A stretch of 64,000 bases of DNA from Comamonadaceae bacterium (GCA_947443645.1 CANEXF010000005.1:1-64000); one strand, 5' to 3'; shown: positions 25,973 through 35,656, counted from the stretch's first letter. Notes: a model not told the origin generated them from the sequence alone. A program made the numbers and translations.

Positions 25973-27577
25973 ATGAACATGAACCAACAAAAACCCATCA
26001 CGCTTTTGATATGCGCACTTGGCGGCGAAGGCGGCGGCGTGTTGACCGAATGGCTGGTCGATATTGCGCTGGCCAGCGGCTACGCGGCGCAAAGCACCTC
26101 GATTCCCGGTGTCGCCCAGCGCACGGGCGCGACCACTTATTACCTGGAGGTGTTCCCGGTGCCTCTGTCCGAACTCCAGGGCCGACGCCCGGTGTTCAGC
26201 CTCAACCCGGTGCCTGGCGCGCTCGACGGCATCGTTTCGTCCGAGCTGCTCGAAAGCGCACGCCAGGTCGGCAGCGGCATGAGCTCGCCAGAGCGCACGC
26301 TGGTCATCAGCTCCAGCAGCCGCACCTTCACCACCGCCGAACGCATGGTGCCGGGCGATGGCCGCACCGACAACGCGCCACTGCTGCAAGCGCTGCAGTC
26401 GCACAGCCGCTCAACCCAGGTCTTCGACATGGCCGAGATGGCCAAAGACTGCGGCACCGTGGTCAGCGCGGTGATGCTGGGCGCGATCGCCGGCAGCGGC
26501 CTGTTTCCGTTTGCGCGCCAGGCCTATGAAAGCGTGATCCTTCACGGAGGCAAGGGCGCCGAGGCCAGCCTGCGCGGCTTTGACCGCGCCTTCGCACAAG
26601 TCAGCACCCAGCAGGCGCAGGCTGCGCTGGTCAGCCGCCTGCTATCAGATCAGGAGCTGCTTGCGCCCGTCAGTCGGGCGTTGGAGGCCGATTTGGCATT
26701 GAAGTTTCCGGTCCAGGTGCATGCCATGCTGGCCTTGGGCCACGCCCGCATGCTGGACTACCAGGGCCGCGCGTACGCTGACTTGTACGTGCAGCGCCTG
26801 CAACAGGTGCTGCGCGCCGAGCAGCAGGCCGACCCGGCGGGCGCGCAAGCCTATGCCACAACGCGCGAGATGGCGCGCTGGCTTGCGCTGTGGATGGCCT
26901 TTGACGACATCGTGCGCGTGGCCGACCTCAAAAGCAGCGCCAGCCGCTGGCAGCGGGTGCGCGGCGAGGTCAAGGTCGGCTCGGACGACCTGCTGCAGGT
27001 CTATGACCACTTCAAGCCCGGTGCGCCCGAGTTCGCCGCGCTGCTGCCCGCCAGCCTGGCGGCCAGGGTCATGCGCTGGGACCGCCAGCGCGTGGCAAAA
27101 GGCAAATCGCCCTGGGCCTTGCCGCTCAAGGTCGGCAGCCACTCGGTTTTCGGCATGCTGTCGCTGCGCCTGCTGGCCAGCCTGAAATGGCTGCGCGTGC
27201 GCGGCAGCCGCTTTGCCACAGAGCAGGCGCTGATAGCGCAGTGGCTGCAAGGCGTCGTCGAGGGCACACAAACCCATTGGCAGCTGGGCCATGAGATCGC
27301 GCTGTGCGGCCGCCTCATCAAGGGTTATGGCAGCACCAACGAACGCGGCAAGGACAACCTGCTGCATATGCTGAACCACCTGGCGCAGGGCCCGGCGCCT
27401 GAAGCCGCCGCGCAGGCCATTGCCGCGGCACGCACGGCCGCGCTGGACGACGACGCGGGCAAGGCGCTGGATGCCACGCTCATCGCCCACGGCGCACCGG
27501 CACGCCCTGTCAAGGCCCAGCCTATCCGCTGGATGCCCAAGCCGCGCAGTCACGCGAATGGCGGGCGCGGCGCCTGA
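25973..27577 (+). CDS. iorB: Indolepyruvate oxidoreductase, IorB-like subunit with C-terminal extension
   Basis: About 534 aa, far longer than the about 200 aa archaeal IorB. The first about 190 residues are the gamma-type 2-oxoacid oxidoreductase domain (LLICALGGEGGGVLTEWLVD, STSIPGVAQRTGATTYYLEV). The remaining about 340 residues are helical, with a conserved GYGSTNERGKDNLLHMLNHL, and match the extra domain of proteobacterial fused indolepyruvate oxidoreductases (DUF6537 type). It lacks clusters of its own and needs IorA. Start at ATG 25973, after the repeat that separates it from iorA. Confidence 0.87.
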   Translation: MNMNQQKPITLLICALGGEGGGVLTEWLVDIALASGYAAQSTSIPGVAQRTGATTYYLEVFPVPLSELQGRRPVFSLNPVPGALDGIVSSELLESARQVGSGMSSPERTLVISSSSRTFTTAERMVPGDGRTDNAPLLQALQSHSRSTQVFDMAEMAKDCGTVVSAVMLGAIAGSGLFPFARQAYESVILHGGKGAEASLRGFDRAFAQVSTQQAQAALVSRLLSDQELLAPVSRALEADLALKFPVQVHAMLALGHARMLDYQGRAYADLYVQRLQQVLRAEQQADPAGAQAYATTREMARWLALWMAFDDIVRVADLKSSASRWQRVRGEVKVGSDDLLQVYDHFKPGAPEFAALLPASLAARVMRWDRQRVAKGKSPWALPLKVGSHSVFGMLSLRLLASLKWLRVRGSRFATEQALIAQWLQGVVEGTQTHWQLGHEIALCGRLIKGYGSTNERGKDNLLHMLNHLAQGPAPEAAAQAIAAARTAALDDDAGKALDATLIAHGAPARPVKAQPIRWMPKPRSHANGGRGA

Positions 27578-27604
27578 GCCCCTAAACCCCACAGGGAGTA
27601 ACCC

Positions 27605-28486
27605 ATGGACACCATCGTCAACTTTGCCGACCGGCCACTGGTGGAGCGCGCCCATGCACGCCAGGGCATGTTCCGTGCCCATTCGATGTTGGACGGACCG
27701 GCCGGCACGCCGGGCAATTTCTACCTGCAGCTGTCGCGCACCTATTCAGACTTTCTCTCGCCCCGGCACCGCCACAACTTCGAGCAGATCCGCGTGCAGA
27801 TCGAAGGCCCGGCTGACTTTGACCGCGACGGCGTGATGGAGCCCGGCACCGTCGGCTACTTTCCGGAAGGCGTGCACTACGGGCCGCAGAGCATCTCGGG
27901 CGAATCGCTCACCCTGGTGCTGCAGTTTGGCGGCGCCAGCGGCAGCGGCTACATACCCGAGGCGCAGTTCCAGGAGGGCGTTGAAAAGCTCAAGGCCACG
28001 GGCACCTTCGACAAGGGCGTCTACAAGAGCACCGGCGCTGATGGCCGCGTGCGCAGCCGCGATGCCTATGAGGCCGTGTGGGAAGACATCAACGGCCGGG
28101 CGCTCAAGTACCCGGCCAACCGCTACCAAAAGCCCGTGTTCATCGACCCGGAGGCCTTTGCCTGGCGCGAGAAGAACGGGCAGGTCGGGGCGTCGCGGCG
28201 CCACCTGCTCACCGCCTCGGAGGGAGAGTTGCGGCTGGCATCGTGGAAGCTCGAGCCTGGCGCGCGCATACAGGTCGAGCCCAACACCATCGTCTTCGTC
28301 AACCAGGGACAGGGCCACAGTGATGGCCAGGCCTGGGACAAATGGTCCACGCTGTACAGCGGCAAGCGCGCCGGGCAGCTGGAGGCAGTCTCGCAGGTCG
28401 TGCTGCTGGAGATTCGCCTGCCCGACATCGACACCACCCCACTCAACCTTACCCCGGCGAAAGCCGCCAAACTGGACACCGCATGA
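27605..28486 (+). CDS. Cupin-fold protein of unknown function
   Basis: 293 aa. The N-terminal half carries a cupin metal motif, HRHNFEQIRVQIEG followed by GTVGYFPEGVHYGPQ, so a metal-bound beta-barrel is likely; the C-terminal half (ELRLASWKLEPGARIQVEPN) looks like a second barrel. Bicupins of this sort include dioxygenases, isomerases and decarboxylases; the reaction cannot be read. It is 27 bp after iorB, and its stop overlaps the start of the next Bug gene (ATGA), so it belongs to the same operon as iorAB. Confidence 0.7.
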   Translation: MDTIVNFADRPLVERAHARQGMFRAHSMLDGPAGTPGNFYLQLSRTYSDFLSPRHRHNFEQIRVQIEGPADFDRDGVMEPGTVGYFPEGVHYGPQSISGESLTLVLQFGGASGSGYIPEAQFQEGVEKLKATGTFDKGVYKSTGADGRVRSRDAYEAVWEDINGRALKYPANRYQKPVFIDPEAFAWREKNGQVGASRRHLLTASEGELRLASWKLEPGARIQVEPNTIVFVNQGQGHSDGQAWDKWSTLYSGKRAGQLEAVSQVVLLEIRLPDIDTTPLNLTPAKAAKLDTA

Positions 28487-29448
28487 TCGGCTTCATCCGC
28501 TCACTCCTTGCCATCGCCGCGGCAACGGCCGCGCTGGGCGCCGCGGCGCAGGGCTTTCCCAATCACCCGATCAAGCTGGTTGTGCCCTTTCCTCCCGGCG
28601 GCGGCTTTGACGGCATCGCCCGGCCGTTTGCCGAGCGCCTGTCCATCGTGCTGGGCCAGCCGGTGATCGTGGACAACCGCCCCGGCGCGGGCGGCAACAT
28701 CGGCACCGAGTCGGCCGCGCATGCGCCGGCAGACGGCTACACGCTGCTGTTTGCCAATGACTACCTGGGCACCAACCCCAATCTCTACAAGGGCCTGAAA
28801 TACGACCCAGCCAAGGACTTCCTGCCGATCGCGATCGTGGGATCCACGCAGATGGCCATTGCCGTCAACCCTAACAAGGTCAAGGCCACCGATGCCAAAA
28901 GCCTGAAGGCCGAATCGCTGCAGCACACGCTGCAGTACGGCACGCCCGGCGTGGGCACCTCGCCGCACCTGTTTGGCGAGCTGTATGCGTACAACTCCGG
29001 CACGAAAATGCAGCATGTGCCTTACCGCGGCACCGGGCCGGCCATCACTGACGCGATCGGTGGGCAGATCGACTTCGTGCTGGTGACCGTGCCCTCGCTG
29101 GTCCAGCAAATCAAGGCCGGCAAGTTGCGAGGCATCATGGTGATTGGTGGCACTAAGCGTTCACCCTTGTTGCCCGATGTGCCGACGCTGGCAGAAAATG
29201 GTGTCAAGGGCGTGGACCACGATGTCTGGTACGGCCTGTTTGCGCCAGCGGGCACGCCCCCTGACGTGATGAAGCGCCTGCGCGAAGCCACCGCCGCCGT
29301 GCTGGCCCAGCCCGAGCTTGTCGAGCGGCTGCGCCAAGTGGGCTACGAGGTAACGCCCAGCACCCCAGAAGCCTTGACCGAACGGCTCAAGGGCGACCTG
29401 GCCAAGTGGAAGGGTGTCGTCGACCTGGCCCATATCGTCATTGAATAA
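28483..29448 (+). CDS. Bug/TctC-family periplasmic substrate-binding protein
   Basis: About 321 aa. Start MIGFIRSLLAIAAAT at 28483 overlaps the cupin stop by 4 bp; an earlier frame start would remove the signal peptide. After the signal (ends GAAAQG) come FPNHPIKLVVPFPPGGGFDG, DNRPGAGGNIGTES and APADGYTLLF. Coupling with iorAB and the cupin gene suggests it binds an aryl or alkyl oxo-acid or a precursor (inference). It is the fourth Bug gene in the window. Confidence 0.9.
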   Translation: MIGFIRSLLAIAAATAALGAAAQGFPNHPIKLVVPFPPGGGFDGIARPFAERLSIVLGQPVIVDNRPGAGGNIGTESAAHAPADGYTLLFANDYLGTNPNLYKGLKYDPAKDFLPIAIVGSTQMAIAVNPNKVKATDAKSLKAESLQHTLQYGTPGVGTSPHLFGELYAYNSGTKMQHVPYRGTGPAITDAIGGQIDFVLVTVPSLVQQIKAGKLRGIMVIGGTKRSPLLPDVPTLAENGVKGVDHDVWYGLFAPAGTPPDVMKRLREATAAVLAQPELVERLRQVGYEVTPSTPEALTERLKGDLAKWKGVVDLAHIVIE

Positions 29449-29548
29449 GCTGCAGCCGTGAGGGAAAGCACCGTGTACAGACCCCGCAAATCAAGTTATA
29501 AAAAGTAACTGTATTTTAATATTCCAACCACCTCGCCGAGGAGACAAC

Positions 29549-30586
29549 ATGCACACCGTACGTTCCACATTTACACTTTGCGCAACGGCCGTGGCCGCGG
29601 CCACCCTGCTGGCCTTCGCGCCCGCGCAGGCGCAGGACAAACCGGTAGCGCTCAAACTTTCGAGCTGGGTGCCCGCACAGCACCCGCTCAACCCCTCGCT
29701 GCAGGCCTGGGCAGACGACATCAAGAAAGCCTCCAATGGCAGCATCAGCGCGACGCTGTTCCCCTCCGAGCAGCTGGGCAAGGCGTTTGACCACTACGAC
29801 ATGGCGCGCGACGGCATTGCCGACTTAGCCTATGTCAATCCTGGCTACCAGCCCGGACGCTTTCCCATCATGGCCGGCGCGTCCCTGCCCTTCATGTTTG
29901 CCAATGCCAAAGGCGGCAGCGCCGCGATCGATGCCTGGTACCGACAGTACGCCGCGCGTGAAATGAAGGACGTGAAATTCTGCCTGGCCTTTGTGCATGA
30001 TCCCGGCACCTTTCATTCGCGCAGGAAGATCACGCTGCCAGGCGACATCAAGGGCATGAAGGTCAGGCCAGCAACCAGCACCATAGGCCAGATGATCAGC
30101 ACACTGGGTGGCACCAATGTGCAGGCGTCGGCACCTGAGTCGCGCGACATGCTCGAGCGCGGCGTCGCCGATGCGATCACCTTTCCCTGGGGTTCCATCA
30201 GCCTGTTTGGCATAGACAAGGTCACCAGCTTTCACATGGACAGCCCGCTCTATGTGACACCTTTTGTCTGGGTCATGAACCAGGGCAAGTACGACGCGAT
30301 GTCGGTGGCCCAGAAAAAAGTCATCGACGAGCACTGCACCACCGAGTGGGCTGAAAAAATCGCCAGTCCCTGGGCTGATTTCGAGTTCGCCGGGCACGCC
30401 AAACTCGCAGCCCAGGCCGGGCACGAGGTCTACAAACTCACGCCCGAGCAAACCGCTGCCTGGAAGAGCGCCGTGACCCCGGGCGAAGTCCAGTGGGCTG
30501 AAAGCGTGAAAAAAGCCGGCCACGACCCCAAAGCCGTGATGGACTCACTCAAAGCCAGCCTGGTCAAACACAAGGCCGCGCTGTAG
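29549..30586 (+). CDS. dctP: TRAP transporter substrate-binding protein (DctP family)
   Basis: 345 aa. Signal peptide about residues 1-27 (ends FAPAQAQ), then a DctP-type fold: LSSWVPAQHPLNPSLQAWAD, FPSEQLGKAFDHYDMARDGI, LPGDIKGMKVRPATSTIGQM (arginine that binds the ligand carboxylate) and EALERG-like DMLERGVADAITFPWG. GAGGAGA upstream gives a strong ribosome site. With DctQ and DctM downstream it forms a complete TRAP importer for an organic acid. Confidence 0.92.
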   Translation: MHTVRSTFTLCATAVAAATLLAFAPAQAQDKPVALKLSSWVPAQHPLNPSLQAWADDIKKASNGSISATLFPSEQLGKAFDHYDMARDGIADLAYVNPGYQPGRFPIMAGASLPFMFANAKGGSAAIDAWYRQYAAREMKDVKFCLAFVHDPGTFHSRRKITLPGDIKGMKVRPATSTIGQMISTLGGTNVQASAPESRDMLERGVADAITFPWGSISLFGIDKVTSFHMDSPLYVTPFVWVMNQGKYDAMSVAQKKVIDEHCTTEWAEKIASPWADFEFAGHAKLAAQAGHEVYKLTPEQTAAWKSAVTPGEVQWAESVKKAGHDPKAVMDSLKASLVKHKAAL

Positions 30587-30695
30587 ACAGTCCCCAGGCA
30601 AACGCCCGTTTGGATTGAACGCTTTGTTTTACTGGATCGAACGCTCTCCTTTTCGCGCTGAGCGTGCTTTGATTCGGCCTCAGCGTTCTTCCGTT

Positions 30696-30750
30696 CGGGC
30701 TGAGCTTGTCCAGGCCCTTGGACAAGCTCAGGGTGGACAGGATCAAGCGC
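30696..30750. repeat. Inverted repeat CTGAGCTTGTC / GACAAGCTCAG
   Basis: 11-bp perfect arms around CAGGCCCTTG at 30701-30732, in the 200-bp gap between dctP and dctQ. This CTGAGCTTGTC-type element is a common intergenic hairpin in many proteobacteria and may stabilise the dctP message. Shorter related AGCGTT and TTCGGGCTGAG pieces precede it from 30620. Confidence 0.65.
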
Positions 30751-30787
30751 CGTTCACCCGCCCATGATGGCCTTCGGAAATAAAACT

Positions 30788-31300
30788 ATGAAACGCAATG
30801 CAATGGATCGCGTGATCGATTCGATCGAATGGCTCGCAGCCATCTTCGTCGGTCTGGTCGCGGCCGATATCTTCATCTCGGTGCTGCTGCGCAAGCTGTT
30901 CAACACCTCGATTCCCGACAGCTACGATTTCGGCCGGCTGCTGCTGGGCATACTGATCTTCTGGGGCATAGCGGCCACCAGCTACCGCGGTGCCCACATC
31001 ACGGTGGACCTGGTCTGGACCAGCGTGGGCCCGCGCGCCAAGCGCGCCATAGACATCTTCGCCACCGTGGTGCTGATGTTCGTGGTGACGGTGCAGACCG
31101 CGATGCTGTTTGACAAGGTGCGCGGCACCTGGAACGACAACGTGTTGACATATGACCTGAACTTGCCGACCTGGCCATTTTTTGCCATCGCCTGGATTGG
31201 CGACGTCTGCGCCGTGGTGCTGATAGGCATCAGGACTTGGCGACTGATCTTTCAACCCGAGTTGCTGAGCAGCCAGCCTGAAGCCCAAGCCAATGAATAA
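30788..31300 (+). CDS. dctQ: TRAP transporter small permease (DctQ family)
   Basis: About 170 aa with four predicted membrane helices (WLAAIFVGLVAADIFISVLL; FGRLLLGILIFWGIAATSY; FATVVLMFVVTVQTAMLF; WPFFAIAWIGDVCAVVLIGI). The RGAHITVDLVW stretch is typical of DctQ. Start taken at ATG 30788 (MKRNAMDRV), with an earlier ATG at 30764 possible. It is between DctP and DctM. Confidence 0.88.
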   Translation: MKRNAMDRVIDSIEWLAAIFVGLVAADIFISVLLRKLFNTSIPDSYDFGRLLLGILIFWGIAATSYRGAHITVDLVWTSVGPRAKRAIDIFATVVLMFVVTVQTAMLFDKVRGTWNDNVLTYDLNLPTWPFFAIAWIGDVCAVVLIGIRTWRLIFQPELLSSQPEAQANE

Positions 31301-31360
31301 AAATACCCGCTGCAAATTGCGCAGACCGACAGCCACGCAAACCACAAAACATCGTCGAGA

Positions 31361-31429
31361 GTCGCCCCGAACAAGTTCAGCCCCCTCTGGGGGCAGCGCA
31401 GTACGCGCAGCGACAAGCGTGGGGGCATC
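31361..31429 (-). repeat. RC dispersed repeat between dctQ and dctM
   Basis: On the minus strand it reads GATGCCCCCACGCTTGTCGC and onward through the CCCCCAGAGGGGG core, nearly the same as the copy inside xdhA. Confidence 0.85.
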
Positions 31430-32731
31430 ATGAGCACAGATGCCGTCGCCATCCTGGGCTTTGTCGTCCTCTTCATCCTGATGCTGCTGCGCGTGCCTGT
31501 GGGCATGGCGATGGGTCTGGTCGGTGTCACAGGCTACAGCTACATCGTCGGGCCGGGCCCGGCCCTCAAGCTGGTCGGCCAGACCTCCATGCGCACCGTG
31601 ACCGACTACACCTTTGGCGTGATACCGATGTTCATGCTCATGGGCGCCTTCGTATCGATCTCGGGCGTGAGCAAGGAATTGTTCAAGGCAGCGAACGCCT
31701 TTCTGGGACATCTGCGCGGCGGCCTGGGCGTGGCTACGGTGATTGCCTGCGGCGGCTTTGCCGCGATTTGCGGCTCATCCGTCGCGACAGCGGCCACCTT
31801 TTCCAGCGTGGCCTACCCCGAGATGCGACGTTACGGCTATCCGCAATCGTTTTCGACCGGCGTGATCGCTGCAGGCGGCACCCTGGGCGCAATGCTGCCG
31901 CCGTCTACCGTGCTGGCGGTCTACGCCATCATCACGCAGCAAGACATCGGCAAGCTGTTCATGGCTGGCATCCTGCCCGGCCTGCTGGCGATGGCGATGT
32001 ATGTCATGACGATTGCCATCATCGTCAGGGTCAAGCCGGGCCTGTTGCCGGCGGGCGAGTTCAAGCCCTGGCGTGAGCGCTTCGCCGGTCTGAAAGATGT
32101 CTGGGCACCCTTGATGCTGTTTGCATTTGTCATAGGCGGCCTTTACGGCGGCCTGTTCACGCCGACAGAGGCTGGCGGCATGGGTGCGGGCGGGGCCTTC
32201 CTGCTCGGCGTGGCACGCGGCAAACTCAATCGTGCGCAAATCCGCGAAGCCTTGCTGCAGGCCACGCGCACCTCGGCTGCGGTGTTCACCGTGCTGATAG
32301 GCGCCTTGCTGTTCGGCTACTTCCTGACCATCACGCAAACGCCGCAAAAGCTCACCGAATTTCTCACCAGCATGGGCGTGGGGCGCTATGGCGTGCTGGC
32401 CATGATCATGGTGATGTATCTGGTGCTGGGCTGCCTGATGGATGCCATGGCCATGATCATCCTGACGGTGCCCATCATCTTTCCGGTGATTGTCCAGCTG
32501 GGCTTTGATCCGATCTGGTTCGGCATCATCATCGTGATGACCGTTGAACTCGGCTTGATACACCCGCCCGTGGGCATGAATGTTTTTGTGATCAAGAGCG
32601 TGGTCAAGGATGTCAGTTTCACCACCATCTTCAAGGGCGTGTTGCCCTTTGTGGCCACCGACTTGCTGCGTCTGGTGATCCTGATTGCGTTTCCCGTCAT
32701 CGCACTGTGGCTACCCAGCCGCATGGGCTGA
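31430..32731 (+). CDS. dctM: TRAP transporter large permease (DctM family)
   Basis: 433 aa, about 12 membrane segments; the main ion-coupled channel of the TRAP importer. Typical stretches: GFVVLFILMLLRVPVGMAMG, FGVIPMFMLMGAFVSISG, GSSVATAATFSSVAYPEMRR, GGTLGAMLPPSTVLAVYAII and PVGMNVFVIKSV. The start ATG at 31430 lies directly at the end of an RC repeat. Confidence 0.93.
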   Translation: MSTDAVAILGFVVLFILMLLRVPVGMAMGLVGVTGYSYIVGPGPALKLVGQTSMRTVTDYTFGVIPMFMLMGAFVSISGVSKELFKAANAFLGHLRGGLGVATVIACGGFAAICGSSVATAATFSSVAYPEMRRYGYPQSFSTGVIAAGGTLGAMLPPSTVLAVYAIITQQDIGKLFMAGILPGLLAMAMYVMTIAIIVRVKPGLLPAGEFKPWRERFAGLKDVWAPLMLFAFVIGGLYGGLFTPTEAGGMGAGGAFLLGVARGKLNRAQIREALLQATRTSAAVFTVLIGALLFGYFLTITQTPQKLTEFLTSMGVGRYGVLAMIMVMYLVLGCLMDAMAMIILTVPIIFPVIVQLGFDPIWFGIIIVMTVELGLIHPPVGMNVFVIKSVVKDVSFTTIFKGVLPFVATDLLRLVILIAFPVIALWLPSRMG

Positions 32732-32803
32732 ACAGACAACAAGGTGCTTCCCCTAACGCGTCAGACCGTAACGCAAGGTGTTGGCGATTGCCGGCCAGAG
32801 CGG

Positions 32804-34132
32804 TTACAAAATCAATAGCGCACGGAAATCATTGACGTTGGTAAAAGTCGGACCGGTCACGACCAGATCACCCAAGGCCTCAAAGAAACCATACGCATCA
32901 TTGCGGTCAAGATAGGCGTCCAGCTTCATGCCGAGCGCCAGCGCGCGCTGCACGGTGTCTGGCGCTACAAATGCGCCGGCATTGTCTTCAACGCCATCGA
33001 TGCCATCGGTATCTGCCGCCAAGGCGTAGACTGCTGCCTGCCCCTGCAAGGCCAGCGCCAGCCCCATGCAGAATTCGCCGGCGCGGCCGCCGCGTCCCCT
33101 GGCTGTGCCGGGCGGCTGCGAGCAAATGGTCACCGTGGTTTCGCCGCCGCTCAGGATCACGCAGGGCTTTTGAAACGGCTGGCCCTTGAGCGCCACCGCG
33201 CGCGCCAGCGCGGCATGCACCTTGCCGACCTCGCGCGACTCGCCTTCCATCTCGTCACTCAGGATGTAGGCCGCCAGACCCGCAGACCTGGCAGCGCTGG
33301 CTGCGGCCTCCAGACTTTGCTGCGGCGTGGCGATCAGGTGGACTTCATGGCCATCGAAGATGTGGTCGCCCGGCTTGGGCGTTTCCAGCGCCCCGCTTTC
33401 CAGCTGCGACAACACCTGTGCCGGCACGTCGATGCCGTAACGTTTCAGAATGGCCAGCGCGTCAGCGCAGCTGCTGGCATCCGGCACGGTCGGGCCGCTG
33501 GCAATGATGGATGGATCGTCGCCAGGCACATCGCTGATGGTCAGTGTGACGACGCGCGCAGGCGCGCAAGCAGCCGCCAGCCGACCGCCCTTGATGCGCG
33601 ACAGATGTTTGCGCACACAGTTCATCTCGGCGATATTGGCGCCGCTGTTCAGCAAGGCTTTGTTGATGCGCTGCTTGTCCGCCAGGCCGAGGCCCTGGGC
33701 CGGCAGTGTGAGCAAGGCCGAGCCGCCACCCGAGATCAGGCACAGCACCAGATCGTCCTGGCTCAAGCCCACTGTCATCGCCATCATGCGCTCCGCTGCA
33801 GCCAGACCTGCAGCATCGGGCACCGGATGCGCGGCCTCGACCACCTCTATGCGCGCCGGCAGCCCGGCAGGCCTGGAGGGAATGTGCTGGTAGCGTGTGA
33901 CCACAAGCCCCTGCAAGGGCGCTTCAAGAGGCCAGAGCGCCTCGACGGCTTGCGCCATGGCCGCGCCTGCTTTGCCGGCGCCCAACACAATCGTTCGGCC
34001 TTTGGGCGGCTTGGGCAACACGGCTGCGGTGTTGTGCAGCGGCAAAGCGCGCATCACGGCCACCTTGAAAAGATGGTCCAGAAAAGCCCGGGCCTGCTCG
34101 GCAGAGCCTGGCGCTGTAATAAAGTCGTTCAT
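32804..34132 (-). CDS. ttuD: Glycerate 2-kinase / hydroxypyruvate reductase (MOFRL family)
   Basis: About 442 aa. N-terminal DUF4147 part (IVLGAGKAGAAMAQAVEAL, LCLISGGGSALLTLPA) and C-terminal MOFRL part (ILSGGETTVTI, AADTDGIDGVEDNAGAFV). Family members phosphorylate glycerate or are annotated as hydroxypyruvate reductases (TtuD); sequence alone does not separate the two. Ureide breakdown yields glyoxylate, which many bacteria convert through tartronate semialdehyde to glycerate, so its place at the edge of the purine genes makes sense (inference). Start MNDFITAPGSAEQ at 34132. Confidence 0.88.
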   Translation of the reverse strand: MNDFITAPGSAEQARAFLDHLFKVAVMRALPLHNTAAVLPKPPKGRTIVLGAGKAGAAMAQAVEALWPLEAPLQGLVVTRYQHIPSRPAGLPARIEVVEAAHPVPDAAGLAAAERMMAMTVGLSQDDLVLCLISGGGSALLTLPAQGLGLADKQRINKALLNSGANIAEMNCVRKHLSRIKGGRLAAACAPARVVTLTISDVPGDDPSIIASGPTVPDASSCADALAILKRYGIDVPAQVLSQLESGALETPKPGDHIFDGHEVHLIATPQQSLEAAASAARSAGLAAYILSDEMEGESREVGKVHAALARAVALKGQPFQKPCVILSGGETTVTICSQPPGTARGRGGRAGEFCMGLALALQGQAAVYALAADTDGIDGVEDNAGAFVAPDTVQRALALGMKLDAYLDRNDAYGFFEALGDLVVTGPTFTNVNDFRALLIL

Positions 34133-34225
34133 GAACAGTTCTCTCGAGTCGGGCTGGTCTTGCTGCTCTAATTGTGACCTTGTCCCAGTCTGCTCCACCC
34201 TGGCCCGTCCATTTCAAGCGAATTC

Positions 34226-35656
34226 ATGTCCACATTGCTGATAAAAAACGCCCGCTTGGTTGCCACCTTTGATGATGCCAACCCAGCCCAGGCCCGCGAG
34301 TTAAGTCACGCCTCGGTTTTTGTGCGTGACAAGCTGATTGAAAGCATAGGCGCTTCGGCTGACTTGCCGCAGCACGCAGATGAGGTGATTGACGCGCGCG
34401 GCCACTTGGTCGTGCCCGGACTGGTCAACACCCACCACCACATGTACCAGTCGCTGACCCGCGCGATACCGGGCGTTCAGAATGCAGAGCTGTTCAGCTG
34501 GCTGCACGGCCTGTATCCGATCTGGGCCGGGCTCACGCCCGAGATGGTTCAGGTGTCGACACAGGTGGCAATGGCCGAACTGCTCATGAGCGGCTGCACC
34601 ACCAGCAGCGATCACCTCTACATCTACCCCAATGGTGTGCGACTCGACGACAGCATAGAGGCGGCACGCCAGATTGGCATGCGCTTCACTGCCAGCCGCG
34701 GCAGTATGAGCGTGGGTCAATCGCAGGGCGGACTGCCGCCAGACCGCGTGGTGGAAAACGAGGACGTCATACTCAAGGACACGCAGCGCCTGATTGAGAC
34801 CCACCACGACGCGTCGCTGGCCGCCATGGTCCAGGTAGCGGTGGCGCCCTGCTCGCCCTTTAGCGTGAGCCGCACGCTGATGCGCGAGTCCGCGCTGCTG
34901 GCGCGCCACTACAAGGTCAGGCTGCACACCCACCTGGCCGAAAACGACCACGACGTGGCTTATTCGCTGGAGAAATTCAACTGCACGCCCAGCCAGTACG
35001 CGCAGGACCTGGGCTGGCTGGGCCCCGATGTCTGGCACGCGCACTGCGTAAAGCTCGACGATGAAGGCATCAGCCTGTTTGCCGCCACACGAACCGGCGT
35101 GGCGCACTGCCCGTGCAGCAATATGCGGCTGGCCAGCGGCATTGCACCCGTTCGCAAAATGCTCGACGCCGGCGTGCCGGTGGGACTGGGCGTGGACGGC
35201 AGCGCCAGCAACGATGCGGCCCATATGGTCAACGAGGCGCGCCAGGCCATGCTGCTGGCGCGGCTTGGACGGTCCTTGCAGCCGCCCACCAGCGACATCA
35301 GCGGAAAAACCTTTTTCGGCTGCGATCTCGGTCCCGCAGAAATGACGGCCCGCGATGCGCTCACCGTGGCCACGCGTGGCGGCGCGCAGGTGCTGGGCCG
35401 TCAGGACATTGGTCACCTGGCGCCCGGCATGTGCGCCGACATGGCCCTGTTCGACCTGGGCACACTGGCCTTTGCTGGCGGCGCCGTGCACGACCCGCTT
35501 GGCGCGCTGCTCCTGTGCGCCAGCCCGCAAGCGGCCTACACCATCGTCAATGGGCAGGTGGTGGTGCGTGAGGGCCGGCTGGCCACGCTTGAGTTGCAGC
35601 CATTGATAGCGCGGCACAACCAGCTCGCGCTGCAGCTGGCTGAAGCGGCGTGCTGA
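34226..35656 (+). CDS. Amidohydrolase, 8-oxoguanine deaminase-like
   Basis: 476 aa, of the AtzB/GuaD-like subgroup of the amidohydrolase superfamily. Metal ligands: H70 and H72 in VNTHHHMYQSL, the HTHLAE pair in mid-protein, HAHCVKLDDEG and the aspartate of GLGVDGSASND. The N-terminal LLIKNARLVATFDD and the FSWLHGLYPIWAGLTPE stretch match proteins annotated as 8-oxoguanine deaminase, which turn 8-oxoguanine into urate. That would feed oxidised guanine into the urate branch handled by puuD downstream. Guanine or cytosine deamination is the main alternative. Confidence 0.85.
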   Translation: MSTLLIKNARLVATFDDANPAQARELSHASVFVRDKLIESIGASADLPQHADEVIDARGHLVVPGLVNTHHHMYQSLTRAIPGVQNAELFSWLHGLYPIWAGLTPEMVQVSTQVAMAELLMSGCTTSSDHLYIYPNGVRLDDSIEAARQIGMRFTASRGSMSVGQSQGGLPPDRVVENEDVILKDTQRLIETHHDASLAAMVQVAVAPCSPFSVSRTLMRESALLARHYKVRLHTHLAENDHDVAYSLEKFNCTPSQYAQDLGWLGPDVWHAHCVKLDDEGISLFAATRTGVAHCPCSNMRLASGIAPVRKMLDAGVPVGLGVDGSASNDAAHMVNEARQAMLLARLGRSLQPPTSDISGKTFFGCDLGPAEMTARDALTVATRGGAQVLGRQDIGHLAPGMCADMALFDLGTLAFAGGAVHDPLGALLLCASPQAAYTIVNGQVVVREGRLATLELQPLIARHNQLALQLAEAAC

